64,000 nucleotides of DNA from Virgibacillus ihumii. GTDB taxonomy: Bacteria > Bacillota > Bacilli > Bacillales > Amphibacillaceae. Where the stretch lies: NCBI RefSeq assembly GCF_902726655.1, contig NZ_CACVAN010000001.1, positions 3,286,001 to 3,350,000 of the forward strand. The letters run 5' to 3'. The position numbers were made by a program, and so were the translations under genes. Every line of letters begins with the position of its first letter. Positions within the stretch are counted from its first letter, which is position 1. This document shows positions 50,599 through 60,390 of the stretch, piece by piece. The notes beneath the pieces are model-generated. The model saw nothing but the letters and a program-made list of their open reading frames with translations. It was not told the origin of the DNA and did not search any database.

Positions 50599-52095
50599 AT
50601 GGATTCCAGAACCTATTTATCCATGGATGCTACGGAAATGGCCGAACAGGTCAGGCAGCAGCAGGCACATCCGTCTGAATTAGTTGATGCCGCTTTTATG
50701 CAGCTGGAAAAAGTTAATAAACTGTTGAATGCAGTTGTCCATGACAGGCTTATACAAGCTCAAAAGGAAGCGGCTGTGGTTGCTGAGGGCCAGCCATTTT
50801 CCGGTGTACCTATTTTGCTAAAAAATATCTCGCAAGCAGTTAAAAATGAGCCACTGACTTCAGGTTCCATATTGATGAAGGAGTTTGTCAGTGACCATGA
50901 CTCCCATCTGGTTAAAAAAATTCGTGATGCAGGATTTCTGCCTTTAGGTCATACCAATACACCTGAGTTTGCACTGAAAAATATAACTGAACCTGCTTAT
51001 TATGGCCCAACACGAAATCCATGGAATCCGGATTACTCACCGGGTGGTTCGAGTGGAGGAGCGGCTGCAGCAATTGCATCCGGAATTGTTCCAATGGCAG
51101 GTGCGAGTGATGGCGGTGGATCGATTCGAATTCCGGCTTCCTTTACAGGGCTTTTTGGTCTGAAGCCGACAAGGGGGAGAACACCAGTCGGCCCTGGTGC
51201 GGGACGGGCCTGGCAAGGAGCAGCGATTGATTTTGCATTGAGCCGAACAGTAAGGGACAGTGCGTCAATGCTTGATCTGCTGCAGGTAATCCAGCCGGAA
51301 GCGGCATTCCAGACGCCGCTTTTTCAGGAAAAGTATGTTGATCATATGAAAAAGTCATTTGAAAAACCTTTACGGGTTGCTTTTTCGACTGAATCTCCTG
51401 TTGGCACACCTGTTTCCGAGGATGCCCGGGCAGCGGTTGAAAAAATGGCAAGGTGGCTGGAACGACAAGGACATTACGTGGAGGAACAGGAAAATAATGT
51501 GAATGGTGTCAAACTGATGAAGGATTATTATCTGATGAACAGTGGTGAAATGTCTTCCGTTGTAAAACAGTTGGAAGCATCACTGGGTCGGCAGCTCACT
51601 GCAGATGACCTGGAAATAGAGTCGTGGATGCTGAATAAAGCCGGGGAATCGATATCAGCGGCAGAATTTTCAGCCAGTCTTGCCTCATGGGATACTGCTG
51701 CAGCAAAGATGGCAGCTTTTCATGAGTCGTATGATTTTTATATTACACCTGCTACAGCATTTACAGCGCCAAAAGTGGGGGAACTGACACATTCGCCTGA
51801 AGAGCAGGAGCGAATGCGCGAGGAGATGCGGGAGTCCGACAGCAGTGATCAGCAGAAGTTGATTTATGAGATGTTCCTGCCAAGCCTGACATATACCCCC
51901 TTCACACAACTGGCAAATTTAACAGGTCAGCCAGCTATGTCACTGCCAATATATGTATCTGATAAAAACATGCCGCTCGGTGTCCAGGTGATGGCTCCAA
52001 AGGGAGAAGAACATAAGCTTTTGCAGCTGGCATGTCAGACAGAGCAGTCTGATATTTGGCAAGGGCTGGACGGAAATCCGTATTTCAGCGGTTAA
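50599..52095 (+). CDS. Amidase (amidase signature family)
   Basis: 498-residue hydrolase. The Ser-cisSer-Lys catalytic set is visible: Lys in FSGVPILLKNISQ, cis-Ser and nucleophile Ser in SPGGSSGGAAAAIASGIVPMAGASDGGGSIRIPAS. Domain length is normal. It may hydrolyse an amide of unknown nature; without gatB/gatC neighbours it is not the tRNA amidotransferase. ATG behind GGAGGG, 58 bases after the small germination gene, with what looks like its own promoter region. Confidence 0.92.
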   Translation: MDSRTYLSMDATEMAEQVRQQQAHPSELVDAAFMQLEKVNKLLNAVVHDRLIQAQKEAAVVAEGQPFSGVPILLKNISQAVKNEPLTSGSILMKEFVSDHDSHLVKKIRDAGFLPLGHTNTPEFALKNITEPAYYGPTRNPWNPDYSPGGSSGGAAAAIASGIVPMAGASDGGGSIRIPASFTGLFGLKPTRGRTPVGPGAGRAWQGAAIDFALSRTVRDSASMLDLLQVIQPEAAFQTPLFQEKYVDHMKKSFEKPLRVAFSTESPVGTPVSEDARAAVEKMARWLERQGHYVEEQENNVNGVKLMKDYYLMNSGEMSSVVKQLEASLGRQLTADDLEIESWMLNKAGESISAAEFSASLASWDTAAAKMAAFHESYDFYITPATAFTAPKVGELTHSPEEQERMREEMRESDSSDQQKLIYEMFLPSLTYTPFTQLANLTGQPAMSLPIYVSDKNMPLGVQVMAPKGEEHKLLQLACQTEQSDIWQGLDGNPYFSG

Positions 52096-52413
52096 GGTCC
52101 AGCCGCACCCGTCTTACCGCAATATGTATAAAAATCTTCCAAACCATGTATACTGGCTGATAACCAGTTTTCTTTTTGTACTTTATAGGTATTTTTTAGT
52201 ATGATAAAGATAGCTTTATTTTCATAGGCAGTTACGAAAGTATAAAATCCTTTCTTACTGCATAAGTGCAACTATGGCTGTCACCCAATGGCTTGGTGAC
52301 AACCAAGTTTTCTAAATTATCTAGCAAATTATAACAACTTAAAGGCTGTTGGATTGTCAGATTGATTGATGACCAGTTCCAGCCTCATAGTGGTGAGGAA
52401 GGGGAACAATCGC
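52096..52413. other. Intergenic region before the moxR-type operon
   Basis: 318 bp. It must hold the promoter of the three-gene operon. I see no convincing -35/-10 pair, structured RNA or repeat, apart from a short GGTGACAACC segment reversed from GGCTGTCACC about 20 bases before it (near 52275-52305), a possible hairpin. Confidence 0.3.
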
Positions 52414-53376
52414 ATGATGCAGGAGAAAACGTTATATAATGAGCGTATTGAAAAAGTATTAACGAATATAAATAGTGTAATAGTCGGCAAGGAAGAGGAA
52501 GCAGCATTAAGTTTGATTGCGCTGCTGGCGCAGGGACATGTGCTTTTGGAGGATGTACCTGGGGTCGGTAAAACGATGCTTGTCAGGGCATTGGCAAAAT
52601 CATTGGATTGTGATTTCAGAAGGATCCAGTTTACACCTGACTTATTGCCGTCAGATGTTACCGGTGTATCCATCTACAACCCGAAAGAATTGGAATTTGA
52701 ATTTCGCAGCGGACCGATCCTCGGAAATATTGTACTAGCTGATGAAATAAACAGAACATCCCCCAAGACACAATCAGCACTATTGGAAGGAATGGAGGAA
52801 AAAAACATTACCGTTGATGGCAACACCATTCCATTAAAGCGGCCGTTTTTTGTGATGGCCACGCAAAATCCGATCGAATATGAAGGCACGTATCCGCTTC
52901 CGGAGGCCCAGCTTGACCGCTTCATTCTGAAATTGAACATGGGTTATCCTACACCTGAACAGGAGTTGCAGATGCTTGGTCTTACATCAAAACACCATCC
53001 AATCGAATCTATCTCCGCTGTTTTGACCAGAGATGAACTCATTACCATCCAGGAAGAAGTGCAAAATATTTATATCGATCAGAACGTACAGCAGTATATT
53101 ATTAATCTTGTACAAAAAACCCGCCACAGTAAATCTATTTATTTAGGAGTCAGCCCACGGGGTTCAATTGCTCTCATGAAAGCAGCAAAAGCGTATGCAT
53201 ATATGCATGGACGGGATTATGTTCTTCCGGATGACGTGAAATATCTGGCTCCATACGTGCTGGCCCACCGGGTAATCCTGAACTCAGAGGCAAAATATGA
53301 TGGATTAACAAGCGATCAGGTCATTCAATCGATTGTTGGGGATACACATATACCGATTCGGAAGGAATTTGGTTGA
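52414..53376 (+). CDS. yeaC: MoxR-type AAA+ ATPase (YeaC)
   Basis: 320-residue AAA+ protein. Walker A is in EDVPGVGKTMLVRALA, Walker B and sensor in NIVLADEINRTSPKTQSALLEGMEE, and FVMATQNPIEYEGTYPLPEAQLDRF is the MoxR signature. MoxR ATPases act as chaperones for von Willebrand-type or membrane complexes. ATG at 52414 with GAGGAAGGGG. It overlaps the DUF58 gene (TGATG), and this yeaC-yeaD-yebA order is the one upstream of guaA in B. subtilis. Confidence 0.93.
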   Translation: MMQEKTLYNERIEKVLTNINSVIVGKEEEAALSLIALLAQGHVLLEDVPGVGKTMLVRALAKSLDCDFRRIQFTPDLLPSDVTGVSIYNPKELEFEFRSGPILGNIVLADEINRTSPKTQSALLEGMEEKNITVDGNTIPLKRPFFVMATQNPIEYEGTYPLPEAQLDRFILKLNMGYPTPEQELQMLGLTSKHHPIESISAVLTRDELITIQEEVQNIYIDQNVQQYIINLVQKTRHSKSIYLGVSPRGSIALMKAAKAYAYMHGRDYVLPDDVKYLAPYVLAHRVILNSEAKYDGLTSDQVIQSIVGDTHIPIRKEFG

Positions 53377-54647
53377 TGAGTGAACGCCTGAAATTTGTCG
53401 GGAAGCTGCTTTCTGTTGTTTTTCTGATACTGGTGCTTTTTTCGTATGCCATGTTCCAGGGCGGGTTCACCAGCTGGTTTTTGTTTTTTGGCTTTTTGCC
53501 TATCTTCCTTTATCATCTAGGGTTGTTATTGTATCCAATTCATAAATGGCAGGTTACCCGCCACTTTTCCCGGAATGTCGTTCGTACAGGTGATAACGTT
53601 GATGTCACCGTAAAAGTAAAACGCTCGATGCCATACCCGCTTTATTTCTGTATTTGTGAAGAAATTTTTCCGGATACCTTGCAGCGGACAAAAGGGAGTA
53701 ATGAGTCCTACCGTTATTTGAACGAGCCCGACCGGATGCATGTCAACCGGAGTATTAAAAAAATTGTGTTTCCGGGTTTCCGTCGTGAAATTGAATTTCC
53801 ATACGTGCTGCAGCAGGTGCCCCGCGGTGAACACCAGCTGAAGTTTATCCGCATCCGCGTCGGAGATGTGTTTGGTTTTGTTAAAAAAGAGCATACCTTC
53901 CATGTGAAAGATCAGGTTGTCGCATTTCCTGATAAGCGGAGCGTTCATATGAATGAAACTTTCAGCAGTTTCGAGCAGGGATCGATTTCCTCCTACGCAC
54001 TGAACCTGAAAAATAGTAATGTTGCTACAGGTGTCCGGGAGTATGAACCCGGTGATAAATTTTCTTGGATAGATTGGAAACAAACCGCTAAGAAAAATAA
54101 TGTCATCACCAAAGAGTTTGAGCAGGAGAAGAGCACGGACACAATGGTTGTGCTGGACGCATGTGATTATGAGGGAATTAATAAGCTTGCTTTCGAAGCG
54201 GCAGTTGAATTGACTGTATCCATGCTGGAATATGTTCGCAAGCAGGCATCACAGGTCAGTTTTTTATCAGTTGGAGGGAACGCGGTTTTCTTTCCAATGC
54301 ATCATGATCCGATCAAAGCGGATTCCATTCGCAGGCACCTGACCAGGATTCAGCCGGACGGAGGGACTCAGCCATTTTCAATGAAGCTGCAGGGGGAATT
54401 GCCAAAGGTCCCCAAAGGATCGAACATCATCATGCTCACGACTCATTTTGATGACGGATTTATGGAAATGATTCAAAAGACAAATCAACAGGCGAAGCAG
54501 GTCATCGTTCTGTTTATCCAAGGGTCCGCTTTGATATCAGACAGGGAGCATCAGATCATTCAGCAGCTTCGTCTGGCCGGAATTGTAATAAATGTGCTTA
54601 CGGAAAAGCAATTGGTCCACAATGCCACCGAGGTGAGTGTGTCATGA
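53376..54647 (+). CDS. yeaD: DUF58 protein (YeaD)
   Basis: 423 residues. Two membrane segments near the N-terminus (about 10-50) are followed by a beta-rich part and the DUF58 core VREYEPGDKFSWIDWKQTAKKNNVITKEFEQEKS. The C-terminal half resembles a von Willebrand A-type fold with VVLDACDYE. It is a usual partner of MoxR ATPase and TgpA-type transglutaminase. The start ATG overlaps the moxR stop; the stop overlaps the next ATG (ATGA). Confidence 0.9.
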   Translation: MSERLKFVGKLLSVVFLILVLFSYAMFQGGFTSWFLFFGFLPIFLYHLGLLLYPIHKWQVTRHFSRNVVRTGDNVDVTVKVKRSMPYPLYFCICEEIFPDTLQRTKGSNESYRYLNEPDRMHVNRSIKKIVFPGFRREIEFPYVLQQVPRGEHQLKFIRIRVGDVFGFVKKEHTFHVKDQVVAFPDKRSVHMNETFSSFEQGSISSYALNLKNSNVATGVREYEPGDKFSWIDWKQTAKKNNVITKEFEQEKSTDTMVVLDACDYEGINKLAFEAAVELTVSMLEYVRKQASQVSFLSVGGNAVFFPMHHDPIKADSIRRHLTRIQPDGGTQPFSMKLQGELPKVPKGSNIIMLTTHFDDGFMEMIQKTNQQAKQVIVLFIQGSALISDREHQIIQQLRLAGIVINVLTEKQLVHNATEVSVS

Positions 54648-56845
54648 ATACGAAAATCCCAATCCTATATACTATCATTCTGTATATTTGCGCATTTGTT
54701 CTGTTTTTGGAATGGTTATACCCGATTAATGTAGTTGGGGATGTAAACAATTTAACCGTTTTTATTCTGTTTACGTTATTCTGCTTTTTTATCTCGATTC
54801 TTCAGCTCCATTGGCTGCTGTCCATGTCATTAAAAGGAATTGGTCTGATTTTTATCATTGACTCCCTGTTTTTGACAGGTACTCCTTTGAGCAAGCCTTG
54901 GGTTACACAGTTGTTTACGGAAATCGGTTATAATCTTAATGCGTTATTTTCCGAACAGTGGTATGAACTGACCCCGCTTTTCCGCAGTGTACTGTTCCTG
55001 ATCCTGATTTGGTTGATGAGCTATCTGCTTCAGTATTGGTTTATTGTCATGAAACGAATTTTCCTGTTTATTTTGCTTACGTTTATTTATTTGACCGTTT
55101 TGGATACATTTACGGTTTACGATGCGGATATGGCAATTGTTCGCACATTTGTCGTGTCGTTTATCGCACTTGGAATGACAAGTCTCTTTAAGGAAATTGA
55201 TCAGGAGGAGATCCGTTTCTCCTGGATGAAAAAGCAGACGGTTTGGATTGTGCCGCTGGTACTTGTGGTGATGTTTTCCACGTTGGTCGGCTACGCTGCG
55301 CCAAAGTTTGACCCGCAGTGGCCTGATCCTGTTCCATTTATAAAGAGTGCGGCTGACAATGCTGGAGGGCCAGGTGATGGCTCGTCTGTCATACAAAAAG
55401 TCGGATACGGAAACGATGACACAAGACTTGGTGGATCATTCGTACAGGATAATACCCCGGTATTCCAGGCAGTTGCTGAAGACAAGAATTACTGGCGGGT
55501 TGAAACAAAGGATATCTATACCGGAAAAGGTTGGGTTAAGTCACAAAATTTAAGTTACTCAAGGCAGAATCCGGATAATTTCGCACTGGAAACATTTGCC
55601 GACAGTGTCGAAACGGAAGAATTTGAGGCTGAAGTGAATTTTCAAGGTGACAGTGGTATGGAAAAGCTGATCTATCCATATGGTATCGAAGAAGTAACGG
55701 CTGAAAAAGATGATGTGAATTACTTGCTGGAATCTGGTTCTGGAGAAATCCGAACCGAGATTGACGATGAAGGGGTAAAGTTGAATCATTACTCTATTAT
55801 GTATGATAAACCGACATTTGCCATCAATAAGTTACGCAATGCCAGTATGGAGGATCCATCATTTATTGATGAACGTTATACACAGTTGCCTGATTCGCTT
55901 CCTGGACGTGTGGGCGATCTTGCCAAGCAAATAACATCAGATAAGGATAACCGTTATGACAAAGCACAAGCGGTTGAATCGTATTTCAACAGCAATGGTT
56001 TTGTCTATCAGACGACAAATGTACCGATACCTGATAAGGGAGAAGATTACGTCGCTCAATTTTTATTTGATTCAAAAGCGGGCTATTGTGATAATTTTTC
56101 CACCTCCATGGTTGTTTTGCTCAGAACGCTTGATATTCCGGCTCGCTGGGTAAAAGGCTTCACAGGGGGCGAACAGGTCGGCAGCACGGATAACGGTAAA
56201 AATGTCTACGAAATAACCAACTCAAATGCGCATTCATGGGTTGAAGTTTACTTTCCGGAGATCGGTTGGGTTCCTTTTGAGCCAACACAAGGTTTTTCCA
56301 ATTTATCGGATTTTGAGCTGAATCTTGATAATGAGACCGCAACCAGAGGAACCGAACAGTCGACTGGAAGTGATAGCCAGCAACAGCAGCAACAAAGACA
56401 GCCTGAGCCGATTGGCCCTCAGCAACAGCAAAACGACGCCGGAACAAGTGCAGGTAACAGTACGGCCGGATCAAATGTGAATTGGTGGAGTGTGTTGCTT
56501 ATCTCTGCAGTCGTGCTGCTCGCGGCATATATTATTTACCGGACGAGGTTGCATTGGCAAACACTGTTTGTAATGTTGAAATACAACAGCAAAAGTGATG
56601 CGAAGACCTATCAGGAGGCCTATCATCTGTTGTTAAAGGTATTAGAAAAAAATGGTCTTTCGAAAAAGCCTGACCAGACATTGCGGGAATATTCACAGCG
56701 CATTGATTACAGGTTCCAAACCGACGCGATGGGACGTTTGACAAGCCATTATGAACGAATTCTCTACAAGAATGAGACGGACAATAAGGAAGCAGCTGAA
56801 TTAAATCAATTATGGAAATATTTAATAAAGCGTGTAAAGGCTTGA
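54644..56845 (+). CDS. yebA: Transglutaminase-like membrane protein, TgpA family (YebA)
   Basis: 733 residues. The N-terminal membrane part has 6 helices (about 5-225). An outer domain follows, with the transglutaminase core (about 450-560): nucleophile Cys in KAGYCDNFSTSMVVLLRTLDIPARWVKGF, His in NSNAHSWVEVYFPEIGWVPFEPT. A Gln/Ser-rich linker (about 570-605), one more helix (about 612-630) and a C-terminal DUF4129-type region complete it. The natural substrate is unknown. Third gene of the MoxR-DUF58-TgpA operon, upstream of guaA as in B. subtilis. Confidence 0.92.
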   Translation: MNTKIPILYTIILYICAFVLFLEWLYPINVVGDVNNLTVFILFTLFCFFISILQLHWLLSMSLKGIGLIFIIDSLFLTGTPLSKPWVTQLFTEIGYNLNALFSEQWYELTPLFRSVLFLILIWLMSYLLQYWFIVMKRIFLFILLTFIYLTVLDTFTVYDADMAIVRTFVVSFIALGMTSLFKEIDQEEIRFSWMKKQTVWIVPLVLVVMFSTLVGYAAPKFDPQWPDPVPFIKSAADNAGGPGDGSSVIQKVGYGNDDTRLGGSFVQDNTPVFQAVAEDKNYWRVETKDIYTGKGWVKSQNLSYSRQNPDNFALETFADSVETEEFEAEVNFQGDSGMEKLIYPYGIEEVTAEKDDVNYLLESGSGEIRTEIDDEGVKLNHYSIMYDKPTFAINKLRNASMEDPSFIDERYTQLPDSLPGRVGDLAKQITSDKDNRYDKAQAVESYFNSNGFVYQTTNVPIPDKGEDYVAQFLFDSKAGYCDNFSTSMVVLLRTLDIPARWVKGFTGGEQVGSTDNGKNVYEITNSNAHSWVEVYFPEIGWVPFEPTQGFSNLSDFELNLDNETATRGTEQSTGSDSQQQQQQRQPEPIGPQQQQNDAGTSAGNSTAGSNVNWWSVLLISAVVLLAAYIIYRTRLHWQTLFVMLKYNSKSDAKTYQEAYHLLLKVLEKNGLSKKPDQTLREYSQRIDYRFQTDAMGRLTSHYERILYKNETDNKEAAELNQLWKYLIKRVKA

Positions 56846-56892
56846 CCTTGCATCACTTGGTTAGTAGAATAAAAATTATTAAAAAACGACAT

Positions 56893-56972
56893 AAATCGCC
56901 ATTCGTATATCCTCGATAATATGGTTCGAAAGTTTCTACCGGTGCACCGTAAATGCACTGACTATGGAGGCG
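56893..56972 (+). promoter_or_regulatory. Guanine/hypoxanthine riboswitch before guaA
   Basis: Purine aptamer: CATTCGTATATCCTCGATAA, ATGGTTCGAAAGTTTCTACC, then GGTGCACCGTAAATGCACTGACTATGG. GACTATG carries C at the ligand-pairing position (position 74), which specifies guanine or hypoxanthine. It probably shuts off guaA when guanine is plentiful, through the terminator at 56993. Confidence 0.93.
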
Positions 56973-56992
56973 GAATATCTGTTGGCAATTGT

Positions 56993-57054
56993 CCCGGATT
57001 TTCTGCCTTTATGCAGCTTAAGTGCCGCATGCAAGGAGGGAATTCGGGCTTTTT
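56993..57054 (+). terminator. Riboswitch-controlled terminator before guaA
   Basis: CCCGGATTTTC (56993-57003) pairs along 11 positions, with G-T pairs, with GGGAATTCGGG (57038-57048), followed by CTTTTTG. The loop holds further short stems. Confidence 0.7.
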
Positions 57055-57112
57055 GATGTGTGGATCCGCTTATTAGGTTAGAGGCTGAGTCCGTTTGAAA
57101 GCGGAAATGCCG

Positions 57113-57200
57113 AACTCGGGAGAGAAACACTCAAACTCGGGAGAGAAGCACTCGAACCTGGGAGAGAGATACTCAAACTCGGGAGAGAAGCACGCAGACG
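57113..57200. repeat. Intergenic array, 4.5 units of 21 bp (AACTCGGGAGAGAAGCACTC)
   Basis: Units begin at 57113, 57134, 57155 and 57176, with a partial fifth. It lies in the guaA leader, between the terminator and the true start codon. The 21-bp period happens to keep a frame open (a seven-residue repeat), but this frame has no start signal and no place in GuaA. Confidence 0.85.
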
Positions 57201-57274
57201 GGAGAAATACGACGTTTACCGAGCATACTATCCATTTCGGGCAAAGAATGCGATTAAAGATAGGAGCGTATGGT

Positions 57275-58807
57275 ATGGACAATCAAATGATTTTAGTGCT
57301 GGATTTCGGAAGTCAGTACAACCAGCTAATTACAAGAAGAATCCGCGAGCATGGGGTATATAGTGAATTGCACTCACACAAGCTGACTGCTGATGAAATC
57401 CGCGAGATGAATCCAAAGGGGATTATTTTGTCCGGCGGCCCTCATAGTGTATATGACGAAAACAGTTTCCGTTGCGATGAAAAGATTTTTGATCTGGACA
57501 TTCCTGTACTGGGTATCTGTTACGGGATGCAGCTGATGGCCTTACATTACGGCGGTGAAGTTGCCAAGGCAAAAAATCGTGAGTATGGAAAGGCTATGAT
57601 TGATTTAGCTGATAACCCGGTATTGTTCCGGGACACACCGGAACAGCAGTCTGTCTGGATGAGCCATGGTGATAAAGTGTTGAAGGCGCCTGATACATTT
57701 CAGGTTGATGCGACCAGCCCATCAACCCCAATCGCAGCCATGAGTAAACCGGATGAAAAGCTCTACGGGGTTCAGTTTCATCCGGAAGTCGGTCATTCCG
57801 AGTATGGCAATCATCTGTTAAAACAATTTGTATTTGATGTGTGCGGATGCACTGATTCCTGGACGATTAACAACTTTATCGATATGGAAGTTGATAAAAT
57901 CCGGGAAACAGTTGGTGACCGGAAAGTTTTGTGCGCACTTAGCGGCGGCGTTGATTCATCTGTTGTAGCAGCCCTGATTCATAAAGCAATCGGTGATCAG
58001 CTTACATGTATTTTCGTGGACCATGGACTTCTTAGAAAAAATGAAGCGGATGACGTGATGAAAGTATTTGCCGATGATTTTCATATGAATATTATCAAGG
58101 TGGATGCTTCCGAACGATTTTTATCCAAGCTGGAAAATGTGGATAACCCGGAACTCAAACGAAAAATTATCGGAAATGAATTCATTTATGTTTTTGACGA
58201 TGAAGCGGCCAAACTGACGGACATTGATTTTCTTGCGCAAGGTACACTGTATACGGATGTCATCGAGAGTGGTACAGATACAGCGCAAACAATAAAATCA
58301 CACCATAATGTCGGCGGTCTTCCGGAAGATATGCAGTTTGAACTGATTGAGCCATTAAATACGTTGTTTAAAGATGAAGTCCGTGAGCTTGGGACACAGT
58401 TGGGGGTTCCTGATAGCATTGTCTGGCGGCAGCCGTTCCCGGGACCTGGACTTGCCATTCGCGTGTTGGGCGCAATTACGGAAGAAAAGCTATCGATTGT
58501 CCGTGAATCTGACGCTATCCTTCGTTCAGAAATTGCCAATGCTGGACTGGAAAGGGATATTTGGCAATACTTTACCGTGCTGCCGGATATCCGAAGTGTT
58601 GGTGTAATGGGTGATGCCCGGACATATGATTACACAATCGGCATCAGAGCGGTTACTTCAATCGACGGTATGACCTCTGACTGGGCGCGGATTCCATGGG
58701 ATGTTTTGGAAAAAATTTCAACACGAATTGTTAATGACGTTGAACACATCAATCGTGTTGTGTATGATGTTACGAGCAAGCCGCCGGCAACAATTGAATG
58801 GGAGTAG
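57275..58807 (+). CDS. guaA: GMP synthase (glutamine-hydrolysing)
   Basis: 510-residue enzyme that converts XMP to GMP with ATP and glutamine. The glutaminase domain (1-195) has [20 protein letters not shown], nucleophile Cys in [16 protein letters not shown] and the HPEV His-Glu pair. The synthetase domain has the PP-loop [16 protein letters not shown], and the C-terminal dimer part ends PPATIEWE. I place the start at ATG 57275 behind AGGAG, which gives the standard length; longer in-frame starts run through a repeat array. Preceded by a guanine riboswitch. Confidence 0.97.
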   Translation: MDNQMILVLDFGSQYNQLITRRIREHGVYSELHSHKLTADEIREMNPKGIILSGGPHSVYDENSFRCDEKIFDLDIPVLGICYGMQLMALHYGGEVAKAKNREYGKAMIDLADNPVLFRDTPEQQSVWMSHGDKVLKAPDTFQVDATSPSTPIAAMSKPDEKLYGVQFHPEVGHSEYGNHLLKQFVFDVCGCTDSWTINNFIDMEVDKIRETVGDRKVLCALSGGVDSSVVAALIHKAIGDQLTCIFVDHGLLRKNEADDVMKVFADDFHMNIIKVDASERFLSKLENVDNPELKRKIIGNEFIYVFDDEAAKLTDIDFLAQGTLYTDVIESGTDTAQTIKSHHNVGGLPEDMQFELIEPLNTLFKDEVRELGTQLGVPDSIVWRQPFPGPGLAIRVLGAITEEKLSIVRESDAILRSEIANAGLERDIWQYFTVLPDIRSVGVMGDARTYDYTIGIRAVTSIDGMTSDWARIPWDVLEKISTRIVNDVEHINRVVYDVTSKPPATIEWE

Positions 58808-58827
58808 TCCAAATAAAATAATAAGAT

Positions 58828-58898
58828 ATTGCGTATAATTTTGGGAATTTGGCCTGAGAGTTTCTACCGGACCGCCGCTAACGGTCTGACTACGCAGA
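58828..58898 (+). promoter_or_regulatory. Guanine/hypoxanthine riboswitch before pbuG
   Basis: Purine aptamer with closing stem TTGCGTA/TACGCAG, loop TATAATTTTGGGAATTTGG, the conserved AGTTTCTACC and GACTACG with C at the specificity position. It governs the purine permease gene. Confidence 0.92.
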
Positions 58899-58900
58899 AT

Positions 58901-58929
58901 CCATTGAGCATGACCACCATTCTCAATGG
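58901..58929 (+). terminator. Stem-loop after the pbuG riboswitch
   Basis: CCATTGAG pairs with CTCAATGG; only a weak T-tract follows (ATCAATTT). Possible expression platform. Confidence 0.5.
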
Positions 58930-58984
58930 ATCAATTTCCACAAAAGTTATGCAGTACTCTTTCATATAATGAGGAGGATATGCA

Positions 58985-60319
58985 TTGAAAAAATACTTTC
59001 GCTTTCAGGAATTGGGGACAAATTACAAAACGGAATTTATGGCAGGATTAACAACTTTTCTGGCCATGGCCTATATCCTGTTCGTCATTCCGTCAACGAT
59101 GGCATTGGAAGGTGTCGACCAATTGCCTGAAGGTGTGACGAGGATCAATAAGGAAGCAGTTTTCACCGCCACAGCAATTGCTGCTGCGGTCGGGTCGCTT
59201 TTTATGGGGATAATCGCGAAATATCCGATTGCCCTTGGACCCGGGATGGGTTTGAACGCTTTTTTCGCTTATACAGTAGTACTTGGATACGGTATACCGT
59301 GGCAAACTGCACTATCAGGTGTATTGGCATCCGGAATTATATTTATTCTGTTAACGTTGTCAGGATTTCGTGAAAAAATAATTAACGCAATTCCCGCGAA
59401 TCTGAAGCTTGCAGTGGGATCAGGAATTGGCTTATTTATCGCCTTCATTGGATTTCAGAGTTCTGGGATTATTGTGGGAGACGATGCTACACTGGTCGCT
59501 TTGGGAGACCTTACCTCCCCGCATGTTTTATTAGCTGTATTCGGGGTTATTATCTCAATCATTTTATTAACGTTAAATGTTAAGGGCGGCATTTTCTACG
59601 GCATGATTCTGACGTCCATTGCGGGTATTATTTTCGGCTTGATTGATCCGCCGTCGGGTCTTGGCGGTGTTGTCGGTGAAGTTCCAAGTCTGGCACCAAC
59701 ATTTGGACAGGCGTTTGCACACTTTGGTGATATTTTTACAATGGAAATGCTTGTCGTCATTTTAACATTTTTATTCGTTGATTTCTTTGATACGGCTGGA
59801 ACACTTGTGGCAGTTGCGACGCAGGCTGGCTTGATAAAAGACAACAAATTGCCGCGCGCCGGGAAAGCTTTGTTTTCTGATTCCAGTGCTACGGTTGTCG
59901 GTGCGGTTGTTGGTACCTCAACAACAACTTCATACATTGAGTCAACAGCAGGTGTGGCGGCTGGCGGACGCTCCGGATTCACCGCTGTAGTCACGGCGGG
60001 ATTCTTTCTTTTGGCCTTATTTTTCTCACCATTATTGAGCGTTGTGACAGCGGAAGTGACTGCGCCTGCGTTGATTATCGTTGGTGTTTTAATGTCATCC
60101 TCCCTGAAGGATATTGACTGGGATAAGTTTGAAATCGCGGTACCGGCATTCTTTATCATAATTACAATGCCGCTGACATACAGTATCGCAACCGGCATCG
60201 CACTTGGGTTTATTTTTTATCCGATTACGATGGCGTTGAAAGGACGCGTCAAAGAAATCAACCCGGTTATGTACGGACTTTTTGTTATCTTTATTCTGTA
60301 TTTTATATTTTTGAGTTAG
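58985..60319 (+). CDS. pbuG: Hypoxanthine/guanine permease (NCS2, AzgA-like)
   Basis: 444-residue membrane protein with about 12-13 segments. FMAGLTTFLAMAYILFVIPSTM, ALGPGMGLNAFFAYTVVLGYG and FVDFFDTAGTLVAVATQAGL (the substrate/proton site), with GTSTTTSYIESTAGVAAGGRSG, are the AzgA/PbuG signatures. It takes up hypoxanthine and guanine. TTG start behind GAGGAGGAT. The purine riboswitch and position after guaA match B. subtilis pbuG. Confidence 0.96.
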   Translation: MKKYFRFQELGTNYKTEFMAGLTTFLAMAYILFVIPSTMALEGVDQLPEGVTRINKEAVFTATAIAAAVGSLFMGIIAKYPIALGPGMGLNAFFAYTVVLGYGIPWQTALSGVLASGIIFILLTLSGFREKIINAIPANLKLAVGSGIGLFIAFIGFQSSGIIVGDDATLVALGDLTSPHVLLAVFGVIISIILLTLNVKGGIFYGMILTSIAGIIFGLIDPPSGLGGVVGEVPSLAPTFGQAFAHFGDIFTMEMLVVILTFLFVDFFDTAGTLVAVATQAGLIKDNKLPRAGKALFSDSSATVVGAVVGTSTTTSYIESTAGVAAGGRSGFTAVVTAGFFLLALFFSPLLSVVTAEVTAPALIIVGVLMSSSLKDIDWDKFEIAVPAFFIIITMPLTYSIATGIALGFIFYPITMALKGRVKEINPVMYGLFVIFILYFIFLS

Positions 60320-60327
60320 GCATAAAA

Positions 60328-60371
60328 AAGCGGAGCCGCTGCCGGAGCGGTTCCGCTTTAGTTGTTTTTTT
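60328..60371 (+). terminator. Rho-independent terminator after pbuG
   Basis: AAAGCGGAGCCGCT pairs with AGCGGTTCCGCTTT, followed by AGTTGTTTTTTT. Confidence 0.88.
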
Positions 60372-60390
60372 GCGGGAATGTTTTATATGG

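Noticed and set aside
57095..57274. N-terminal extension of GuaA with seven-residue repeats
   Set aside because: The extension is the translated repeat array; the ATG at 57275 has a good ribosome binding site and gives the standard GuaA length.
59596..60198. 200-codon minus-strand ORF over pbuG
   Set aside because: Antisense of pbuG; Ala/Thr/Val-rich low-information product without a start signal.
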